DNA from: Isoetes taiwanensis
Lineage: Eukaryota > Streptophyta > Lycopodiopsida > Isoetales > Isoetaceae
Direction of reading: 5' to 3'
DNA length: 64,000 nucleotides
Assembly: GCA_021234155.1 (NCBI GenBank)
Contig: JAJEKV010000008.1
Span: forward strand, 7,836,445-7,900,444
Shown: piece after piece, positions 55,067 through 64,000 of the stretch
Layout of the letters: every line of letters begins with the position of its first letter
Numbering within the stretch: the stretch's first letter is position 1
Translations under genes and position numbers: made by a program
The notes under the pieces: model-generated
Told to the model about the DNA's origin: nothing
What the model saw: the letters and a program-made list of their open reading frames with translations, nothing else
The model's database searches: none

Positions 55067-57640
55067 ATATATGGTATAAAAATATGTTGTCTAGCTGTGA
55101 ATTATTCCTGCTCTATTGTTATGGTTTGAGGAACCATCTGCTCTGATGCAGACAAATACATAGGAGACACGGACATGGGGCTTATGATCTACATATATGG
55201 GTATGGAAATGAGGATGGAAATGAGGCCACATGTCATTGAGTTGGCTTGCTGCTTGAATTTTGTTGACAAATACATTCGTTTTTGAATTTTTGCATTTTG
55301 CAGCCAAGAATTGTGAGCACAGCGACAATTTTTTTTAGGTGATACTTGCTTCAATGATTGTAATTGATTCATGGCATCCAAGAAAAACCTCTAAAGGAAA
55401 AGGAAGGTGCAAATATTAAAAAGGCAGGCTTTATCAAAGAAACAATATGGATGCATTTCATTTAGAATTATTTTTAATGGATGGTGTACCAAAAAGCATT
55501 TCATTAGAGGATGTGAGTGCTAATTGCCTCCTCTTTCAAATATATGTACATCATCACCTCATTTTGTAGTACTATAATTTGATGTGATGTGCTCATCATA
55601 GTTTCCACAATCATTACCTAACATTGTTCTACATTTAGTTTATCTCGAAAATATCTTTTCATAAGATTTTTAAGCTAAGGACGACACATGGCAGGAAGTC
55701 TTACATCAAATGACTACTTACCACTCTGTTATATGTGATGTACATATTGCACAGGGATTGGGACCTTGCCATTTCTCATGCTCAACTCATTCGCTCACAA
55801 ATATGCACATCAATATCCCCTATGTGCAATAAGAAGTGACATTATATAATAGAAGGCCAAATCCCTTTTATGTGCATGTCTACATGCATATGTAGAAACA
55901 ATCTACTTTAATGTGAAAACTTTTGGGACTTTGAAAGAATAGTGGATGTAGAATACATCTCTCTAGAATGCTTAAATTTTACTTTTTCATATACAATAGA
56001 CATTAAATATAGCATCCTGCTATTATGGCTAAATAACCCCCCTTTAAGGGTGCGATAGATGTGTATTCGCTTCAATGCGAAAGGATTATCTTGCCCCTTA
56101 TTTTCTCACATTTGACCAAGAGAATCTTGATAGTTTTTGGAAAAATTGGGAATATTGTTTAGGATAATGTAGGGGAATTCTAAATCTAAAAAGTCTAGAA
56201 GGAATGTTCATGGTGGAGGGTCTTAAATGCATTATTAAATGTTGGATAGTAGTGAGTTCAGTCCAATGAATCAGTACAAAGAAATGGTAGTGAGTTCAGT
56301 CCAATGAATCGTTCGCGGCCGTTCTTGTATATATTATTTATACAGGAAATTTATCGCGGCAACTCAAGGCCGCCGCGAACATTTCTCTTTCCCTAATCCT
56401 TTCAAGAAAGGGATTTTTGTGTTAGATCAAAATCGTGATTTTAGTTCGTAGAACGTAAGCAAACTATGTGTATGTCCATGCAATGGAATCATATTACTTT
56501 ATTCATTTCATTCATGAATACATGTCCTACCACCACTCTCATTGAACAACCTTCATGTAGAAGAAGAAGAAATTAAGTTAGATTCCATTTGCAGTCTTCA
56601 GTATTCTTACAAAGACTACGGTTGAAAGGAGCCTAAACAGTTTGACTATTTTGCTTCTCCTATATTTCATGTATAAGATCCGAAGCATCAATGGCCAAAA
56701 TGCATTAAGGCAGAGACGTGGTCTTTAAAGACTTGTATAGTAGTTAACACTTGGACCTGCACATTGTATTCCTATTCAGATTTGGACACAAGGATCCCCA
56801 TCAACCACGTTTCAACCAGTAGTACCTGCAGAGAAAATTAAACTTAAAGAAAATGCATAACTCCATAATCATCTAGAATCATGTTGCATATGAAGATCCA
56901 ATGCATATCTATATGCTTTGCAGCAAAAACTTCTAAGTCAACATTCAAGTCTCAAATTCAGATCTATTGTTTAGCCTGGAACTCAATGAATTCAAGTAGA
57001 ATAGAAGGAATGATAAATTGCTATGCGATAATGCACTGCAACTTGCAAGTGCAATTTTCATTGTTTACCTTAGTATTTCGCCAGCTTCAAACCACCAACC
57101 AACTTGGCAATTCCATCAATGTCATTCGCAGCTGGTTAAACCAACATGGTCACGGTCAAATATCTCCTAAATTTCAAGGAACGTAGATGAGTGACCTACA
57201 GGAGAGGAACTGATACAACCCAATCTTCTAGAAAACGTTTTCATATAGAAGAATACCTAAGCTTAAGTTACAAAAATGCTACTTACAATAAGAATTAAAT
57301 ACGTTCATAGAAATGTCAACAAATGACACTCACAATCATAGCATCCTCAATAGAAGATGCAAGAACACCAACACTACCCACTATCACAGTTTAAAGGGAG
57401 CACACTGCCAGATAAGTAACAAATTGACTATAAACATCAATATACATCCTACCTTGGATAAATCATACATTACAAAAACTAGAAACTGTCTCAAGCATTC
57501 ACACTTAAGAGAAATCCTCTTCACATGATCAAAGACCCTGTTGATTCCATGAGCCATGACAAAATGCTTGTTCAACAACACACGGACAGTGCTCCCAAGT
57601 GGCATAACTTATAACCGCAAAAGGAGGTTGTCTACCATCT
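55067..57640. other. Intergenic, no gene recognised
   Basis: AT-rich DNA with short frames (55381-55091 minus, 56881-57186 plus) that show no family motif. Contains the short repeat and hairpin at 56248-56380. Confidence 0.45.
56248..56380. repeat. Direct duplication followed by a GC-rich foldback
   Basis: tagtgagttcagtccaatgaatc occurs at about 56250-56272 and 56288-56310. Next, GTTCGCGGC (56311-56319) and GCCGCGAAC (56372-56380) enclose 52 bp, forming a hairpin with further imperfect pairing. Similar to a tiny foldback element with its target duplicated. Confidence 0.65.
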
Positions 57641-57649
57641 AATAACGGA

Positions 57650-59220
57650 TTATGGGAGCATGTCAAGGACATATTCTGAGCATGCAGAGATGGCCAGTTT
57701 TGTACAGAATAATTTACCAAGGGAGTTGCTCAGTTTTGACCCATCCATATTAAATCTACTACACAACCTAGGATCAAACCGCTGATCTTCATGTTGCCTC
57801 TGAAGCATCCAATATATTGCCCTCCATTCCCACATTATCCCAGCTTAAAAAACACATTAATTGATGTGCTTTCCCTAAAGAAGAAAGGGGTGCAAGAGGA
57901 TCCAGCAATGGCATGTTATTTAGATGAACAGACTGCTCATTACCTTCATTTGAGTAAAAACTAGGCAATTTGCCTGACCCTTGCCCGTCATTTTAAAGAT
58001 GGCTATGCATTGTTCTCCATGATTCACATATCTCTTCCGAATATGGACATCCTTTGGGTATGAGTACCTGGGTGAAGATCTCCATATACAGTCTGCAGAG
58101 TCAAAGCAAAGAAGACTGGAACTTCTACAAAATTAGCATAATCAAAAGACCACTCCTCCTCCTGGTATCTCAAATTAAGAATTAGAATTCTGTTTGAGTG
58201 ACACTGTAAACTCCAGCAACTCAACATCTTCTCAACATCTGCTCATATACTTGGGGACATAACCTGCTATTAACACAGTCCAGGATTGACATTGTGTTGA
58301 ACACTTGTAAGGCCTTTCCAAGAGAGCCATGTTTAACATCCATATCAATTCGCTTTTCTACAATTTGAAAATGAAGTTGCCTACTCTTTCGATGTCCTTC
58401 TCGCTCTTGCACAGGCTCTCAGTAAAGCTATGAGGGTGTGACCATTAGTACTAAATTTAAGGAAGAAATGCCGTATGTGATCTCTTGAATATACGAGTCA
58501 ATCTCACAACCTGACTCAAATGGACGCAAGATAACAGACTCCCATAGCTTGACATGCTATCCATAAACATCTTCATGTAGAAACCTTTGCAAATGCACAA
58601 CCTGATTAGTTGGAGTGTTCAACAGAGGAGTGCCAGTAAGAACCCATACCCATGCAGGAATTTAAGGTTTTAATAAACTCATCTAATCGGTCCATTCATG
58701 CCACTTCAATTGGTTGTGTTTCGTGTGCTTTGTTGTTTGATCTTTCCAAGGTTCAACTAAGGTAGAAGGAAAAACTATAAGTGTTGCTCTTGAGAGAAAC
58801 ATACGAGTAACTTCCTTAACAGTGCAACTTTCACGGCTTCAACATCAAACACCAAATTATTCAAGCCTGTTGGGTAGCACGATTTTGGTGCCCCTCCCTT
58901 CCTATCCCTGAACTGTACCCGACCAAATGCTTCAATGAACTTGTCATAATAGTGCAGATCAGACCCTGATATTGTATCTAACCCTAACTTTCTTGAAGCA
59001 ATCGGAATCAGGTTTTGCAAGCTGGTTTAAAGCCCTTTTAGCTGTCATTGACCCAAGATGAGGTCATCTGCACTACATACAACAGACCATTCATAACAGG
59101 ATCCAGAACTAACTTCTTGAATTCACTTCTACCACCACTTCTATCCAAATACTTACCAAATGGACACGGTCTTTCGCAACAATCTATGACATGTCTCTTT
59201 GCCTAGCACAGTCTACAATA
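57650..59220 (-). pseudogene. SNF2-like helicase remnant (minus strand), broken
   Basis: Around 58650-58560 the minus strand reads IPAWVWVLTGTPLLNTPTNQ and then HLQRFLHED. This resembles the SNF2 motif (W-x-LTGTP-x-N...LxxFL) of RAD5/HLTF-type helicases; LWESVILRPFESG follows, in the place of the LxxFL...RPFE region. Stops occur between these (for example after VYG). Upstream coding-like pieces: 59215-59045 with a cysteine cluster (HVIDCCERPCPFGKYL) and 59020-58775 (FRDRKGGAPKSCYPTGLNN). Downstream: 58412-58221 and 58227-58024. None joins cleanly. SNF2 proteins are ATP-driven chromatin translocases. The family call rests on one short motif region. Confidence 0.4.
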
Positions 59221-59571
59221 ACAAATCTGCAAATCTGCAACCTTGCCTAGTCATAGAAAGGTACAAACAAACACGTTATTTCTGTTCAAAATTTAAAGAG
59301 AGATAGTTACAGAGATGAATAAACCATGCAACAAATATTATGCTTTCAATAAAACACTGTAACTGGAGAAAATGATTAGAACATTGATACTTCAATCTTA
59401 AAAAAGTATTTGACTAAATTCTGATTCCAAAAACATAGCAACACGGAATGAGCCATTCCAGTTTGAAGAACAGAAGAAGTCCTCCATCATCATTAAGAAG
59501 CCTTAATTAAATTAGACAAAGCTAAGCTATAAAAATAACTAAAGTTCCCACAACAGTCCAGTCAATTTATC

Positions 59572-60629
59572 ATTCCTTTGAGAGCTTTTCGAACGGTCCA
59601 GTGAGGCTGCGAGATAATTCTTTCAACATGCTAATTTTCTCCTCCTCATAGATGCACTTCTTCTTCTCCACTTGTAAGCTCTTCTCATATGCCTTCTTCG
59701 TGAATTCTGTCATGGCACTAACGGCCTTCGCTACCTCTGCTGCAACATTTTTTATTTTCTTGGGTTTTTGGGCCACAACAATTGGTTTTTCTTCAAGATC
59801 CTTCGGTGTATCCTCCGATGCTTTTCTCTTTTCCCCACTACGCATTTCAATTTCTTCAATCTCATCTAGATCTTCTGCCATGGGAGTGTTAGCATCATCG
59901 TTTCCACTCTCGTGGGCATAAAACACAACATGTGAGCGTTGATTCATGTATTGATCTATAAGATCATACCACCTACACGTCTCACTCCTTTCAGATTGAG
60001 GCACGCTATTTTGATTTTTGTCAGCCTTATACTCTATATACTGCTTGCACACTATTTTGATTTTTGTCAGCCTTATACTCTATATACTGCTTGCCACTTC
60101 TTCCTGTAAGCCTCACTATCCTTGTCCAAGTCAGGACACTGAGACACTAATTGCACATAAAGTTTGTGTCGTCGACAGCTTGTCTACCAGCTTTAGTAAG
60201 AAATTCCTCATGCATCTGACCACGAAGATAAATAAGCGTAACAACCCAGTGAGCCTTTCAGTTAGTGCCCTGCCCTTCACAATATCTCATGCTGGAATTT
60301 TAGTAATTTTAGGTTTACGACCTCGTTCTTCCTTTTTTTTCCAGTAGGTGGCTACACCATGGGAGTTGGGTGCGTCACTTTGAAACACAGATGGACAGGT
60401 CAAAGATGCTAGTAGGAGCAAGCATTTCAGGCATTTCAGGAAAGGAGAAACGCACAACATAAGGATAATGTGGATGGCTAAAAGGACAGTAGGGATAGTG
60501 AATAACAGAAGGTGTTGATTCGATGCTTGGCATCTCTGGAGAGAAATTCTCATCAATGCCTTGAAAAAGTGGAACAAAAGAGGAATAACTTGATTGAGAC
60601 ATTTGGCTGTAAGGTTCAAATGTAGCCAT
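59572..60629 (-). pseudogene. Trihelix (Myb/SANT-like) DNA-binding protein, disrupted
   Basis: Starts at ATG 60629 (MATFEPYSQMSQSSYSSF), followed by a serine/proline/tyrosine-rich N terminus. After phase changes comes a basic part (KKKEERGRKPKITKIP), then KLYVQLVSQCPDLDKDSEAYRKKW and, in 60052-59572, ETCRWYDLIDQYMNQRSHV. This last part has the helix pattern of a trihelix domain, where the tryptophan-containing third helix precedes an acidic linker. The end is acidic then a lysine-rich coiled-coil-like tail (EKKKCIYEEEKISMLKEL), as in trihelix factors. A 46-bp-period duplication at 60006-60094 and several stops disrupt it. Some breaks could be introns; the duplication makes a pseudogene more likely. 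Confidence 0.55.
60006..60094. repeat. 43-bp segment duplicated in tandem, period 46 bp
   Basis: ctattttgatttttgtcagc through atactgcttgc occurs twice in a row with no visible difference. It lies in the trihelix coding region and adds a length not divisible by three. Confidence 0.9.
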
Positions 60630-61504
60630 GTCTGGAAAGAAGATCAAGCAAGAAGGAAAATTAAAACTCAACTTATACAAGGCTATTTTCTCAAGTAAGA
60701 AGTCAGATTAAAACTCAACTTATGTAAATGTAATTTCTAAGAATCCAATCTGCAACATTTTTAGTTTCCTTGCAAAAGTAGTATTCCCTCAGTCACAAAC
60801 TGATAAAAATTCGATCTACATGCATTGACATACATTGAAATCAATTTAGTTTAAATCCAAACAAAATATTTTCCGAATGCATGAATACGTCAGAAAGAAA
60901 GCCATAAGAAGAAAACTGACCTGTTCCAGAAAGTTCTTTCAAGCTGGCGATGGCATCTACGGGATTTTGTATGAGCAGAATTTGGATGGAGGGAAAACCT
61001 TCAGTTCTATGGGCGATTTTGGAGTCTTATTCTGTTCCGGGGAATTTCCCTCGGAATAAATTATGACTAGTAGTTTGTTGTATGGAAAGGAGTTCTGACA
61101 TGTCGAATTTCAGATAGTTGAAAAACTGTTCTATTTTCTTTTCTGATTTGGCAAAATATTAAGGGGTGAAAAATACGACAGCCTCACAGTGGAAAATCAC
61201 CCTTAACGTGATTATCGTGTTCTTATGTGTATTATCGTTTCTTATATGTATTATCGTTTTGGGGCCGTCAGATGATGGCACCTTCTGCGGAATATGCTGG
61301 CTGGGTCCGAGCCACTTGTATCGAGTCAGCATGGGGTCAATTTGATTCCATTTAATAGGAGCGTCCCATTTAATAGAAGCAAGTATATACAGTACCACAA
61401 AGCAAACAAAGTAACTGAAACGACTATTTCTTTACAGCACAAACATGGTCTATATACATTCACGGGATCACAAAGTACAGAGGAAAGAGGACATAAGCAT
61501 GAAC
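60630..61504. other. Spacer between the trihelix remnant and the next minus-strand frames
   Basis: No gene seen. Short duplicated run: gtgttcttatgtgtattatcg and gtttcttatatgtattatcg near 61220-61258. Confidence 0.45.
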
Positions 61505-62391
61505 TTAGTTACGGAGATCTCCGGAGCAAGCCTGCCTTATGACGCTATCCAATTGCTGGATCTCCTGTGACAACAATGGCCTTGCAAGGCTCATGTGCGA
61601 CCTAAGAGTACGAAGCTCAGATGTGGCAACTCCGAGCCACTTCCACGCAATACTATTCATGGTAGTATCAATTGCTAAGTAGAACCTGCGAAGCTGACGC
61701 CTGAAGATGCACATTGAAGCTGCCATTCTATGCATTTTCATGCCAATCTGAAGTAGTTGGTTAACAAACTCCTCAGCACAGAATGTCTCCTCTAGCTCTG
61801 GTGGGTAAATCTGCGCATCTGGATGAGAGGCATCAACACTAGAACTAATCAACGAAGGATCTATGTGGACCATACAGGGTCACCTGCACCATCCTGGGCA
61901 TTCACATCCACCTCCATTTCAAACCTGCAACAAGAAAAGCAACACGTAGAGGAAACTGTACAATCAGACAACATTTAACTGCCCTAGCCAACAGCCATGC
62001 TGTGATCTCCAGTGTAGACTGGAATGTAATCAGTATCATGATAAGTTATTACAAGCTCAGGGCTGAACGTGGGGTCACAAAGATCATGGAAATTCTCATT
62101 AGCCTCATCAGCAGGGACGGAGTCATCCAAGTACCTACGTCTGCCAGATCTGTTTCTTTCAGCTGGCACATAGCCAGCTGGCAGGCCACATAAGATTGTT
62201 CAGATATCTGAAGGCATTGAACGAGCAGGGTTCAGGAGGATCCTCCAGGCTGCAAGGACCCTGTGTTCATTGACATGGGCTGTGTTAGAAGGGATTATCC
62301 AGTTGCTGGATAAGGTGTATTTGCCACTTCTAATCCTTCTAGCCAGGGTGAAAGTTAGACTCGGTGTGGCACGATGTAACGGACCTAGCAA
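61505..62391 (-). CDS. Unrecognised coding-like segments, minus strand
   Basis: 62391-61984 is one frame with a single internal TGA (62194-62196): SLTFTLARRIRSGKYTLSSN, WRILLNPARSMPSD, then GYVPAERNRSGRRRYLDD and ELVITYHDTDYIPVYTGDH. A strong acceptor (TTTTCTTGTTGCAG, complement near 61926) precedes a second part, and ATG 61873 opens a 122-codon frame (EETFCAEEFVNQLLQIGMKMH, ending CSGDLRN) to 61505. Composition is protein-like and the ATG frame has helical, leucine-rich character. I know no family for it. It may be a broken or multi-exon gene. Confidence 0.4.
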
Positions 62392-63697
62392 CCTAGCACC
62401 AACATTAAGATGTAAGTAACGTTGTCATTATATAAGAATGCATTTTCAATGGTAAGATAAATGATTATGTGCTAGGAATACATGCATGCAATGTGTCCAT
62501 GCATGCAGTGTGTGCATGCATGCATGCAAGGGCATTGCTAGATTATATAAGCGCAACAATATTATTCTTGATTTCTTGGGAAGGAGTTTTCCATGGGAAA
62601 AAAGTCTTTTATGTGATGGTGAAGCATTCGGAAGGAGATAGATTGCAGATGGATTGCTGAAGGAGCGAGTTGCGTGCAGAGATCTGGTAGCGTTGCTGGG
62701 AGTGCAGAAGAAGCAAGCGGGATTTCCAGGTGGGGATTAAGCCTTACACCTGGGGTTTTCTAGTGTTTGTATAGCTGTGTTGATTTAATAATGATTGCTT
62801 TGAACGTAGTATAAACTTGGAGTTTTATCATATGAACCAGGTCATGAATAGGCATGCATGGTTAATGGATAGCGAGCATATTAACCGATTTAATATTCTC
62901 TACTATGTTAATAATTTCAATCTGAGATAGAAGAAGCTGAGATAGCTTAGATTAGCTAGAATCCTTAAAGAATAGATTAAGATTAAATCGTTAAGCAAAA
63001 ACCAGCAAAGCAGCAATATCTCTTAATGAAGTATAGTCATGAGAAATCATGAGAAGTCACCTGAAATGGATCGATTTGGGCATCTAAGGGGTCGAAATAT
63101 GCAAAGAAGGCAGAATCAAGAGGTATACTAGCCAAGACGGCAGTATTTTCCTTTGCATGTTGCTGGCAGAATGGCATAATCTTGCCGATTTGGATGCTTG
63201 GAAAGCATGGAAATTGCTCTAAAACTGGTCGATTTGTACTATAGTGAGGTCGAATTGGCATAAGCAAGCAGGAATTGAGGGATTCGAGGCAGGATCTGGC
63301 AGCAAGAACTGGGTTTTGGTGGCCAAGAACTGACCCAAAACCGCCCGATTAGGGTCACAAATTAGCCAAAATGGCTTGGAATCCTCCTTGCCAGCAAAAT
63401 CGGGAGAAGCCACAGTGTTTTAGCGTTGATCCGATGGCCTGGAGCCAGATCCGACAGCTGCAGGCTGAGGTCGCGCCCTTGTTGGATATTGTCCCGATAA
63501 AAGCCAAAATATGGCTTTTATGGGTGGCTTGAGAAAATACATGCCAATTACAGGAACCACTTTTCTTCTAGGCACACTCTCTCCTTGCGGTATGCCAGGG
63601 TTAAGAAATAAAGAAAAATGTTAATATTCACACATAACTACCATTAACATTAATTAATATAAACCATTGCATCTAACACATTTAAATTAAAATCCCC
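62392..63697. other. Intergenic; GCATGC repeats and weak ~170-bp repeats
   Basis: 62480-62528 contains many TGCATGCA motifs (RY/Sph-type, self-complementary). 63060-63420 contains two to three diverged repeats sharing a tggtcgattt/gatcgattt and ggtcgaa framework, read on the minus strand as similar peptides (NRPVLEQFPCF, NRAVLGQFLA). No gene assigned. Confidence 0.45.
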
Positions 63698-64000
63698 CTG
63701 AAACCCCCTTTGGTTTGGGTGCATATTCACACGGGGGGTGACGTAGGGCAGCGAGAGCCACTATAATTATGTTTTGCACGTACCAAATCAACACCATATA
63801 GTATATTGCCTGAAACCTTATAGTATTTTGCAAATCTTGTTATACAGTATAAAAAATTCTATACATCCATACCCCACAAACGAGGAACTTTGTGTACGCT
63901 CTAGATTAAGGAATAATGGGTGAATATGCCTATCCAACAGCTCTCGTTGCCCGGAGTCACCCCCCGTGTGAATATGCACCCAAACCAAAGGGGGTTTCAG
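63698..64000. mobile_element. MITE-like element with 45-bp perfect terminal inverted repeats
   Basis: 63698-63742 (CTGAAACCCCCTTTGGTTTG...) is the exact reverse complement of 63956-64000. Between them lie 213 bp of non-coding AT-rich DNA. The right repeat reaches the last base of the window, so the true end and any target duplication cannot be seen. A small non-autonomous DNA transposon is the simplest reading. Confidence 0.85.

Noticed and set aside
61505-62391. Endogenous viral protein
   Set aside because: Considered because the composition is capsid-like, but I could identify no viral motif; left as unrecognised.
62480-62528. RY/Sph seed-regulatory cluster
   Set aside because: TGCATGCA repeats are present, but they lie in a simple alternating stretch with no adjacent intact gene; noted only as sequence.

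Overview
The window is nuclear DNA from a land plant with a transposon-rich genome. Evidence: spliceosomal introns (GT-AG, one GC-AG), Ty1-copia elements primed by initiator-tRNA-Met, LINEs, a CACTA transposon and a Helitron-like element. The main gene is a plant-type eIF2-alpha kinase GCN2. I recall its protein as clearly diverged from flowering-plant GCN2, so a fern, lycophyte or gymnosperm is my guess; the sequence alone does not settle this.

Left half (1-33797, + strand): one GCN2 gene read through 25 exons from the end of the RWD domain to the stop. The exons sum to 3558 nt, exactly 1186 codons with all phases joining, so the gene looks intact although three introns are swollen by transposons to 3.3, 2.9 and 8.4 kb and a fourth to 11.5 kb. 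These introns hold a decayed copia (about 4-6 kb), a LINE with two later retroposed insertions (9.87-12.7 kb), a complete non-autonomous LTR element (13228-16109), and an 8.5 kb copia (21001-29489) that itself contains a 5.35 kb copia (22509-27860). A solo LTR (31348-31655) belongs to the same family as the 8.5 kb copia.

Middle (33798-42270): mostly non-coding, with a 51-bp-arm palindrome flanked by direct repeats, a decayed UPL5-like HECT ubiquitin ligase pseudogene (39293-40765), and an unrecognised exon-like stretch (41514-42140).

Right-centre (42272-55066): three head-to-tail copies of a roughly 1.4 kb repeat unit. Each unit carries TACGG-rich subrepeats, TTCTAGAA arrays that match heat-shock-element spacing, and AATCTA arrays; tRNA-like A/B boxes also recur. 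Each unit has been invaded by a different element: a 3.7 kb Helitron-like insert with about 3.3 kb of pure purine (GA) sequence, a 925 bp terminal-inverted-repeat element, and a 4518 bp CACTA element. Because the sibling units supply near-empty sites, the insertion points can be read directly.

Right end (55067-64000): non-coding DNA, then a minus-strand cluster of broken genes (SNF2-like helicase fragment, trihelix DNA-binding protein, unrecognised protein), ending in a MITE-like element with 45 bp perfect terminal inverted repeats that reaches the window edge.
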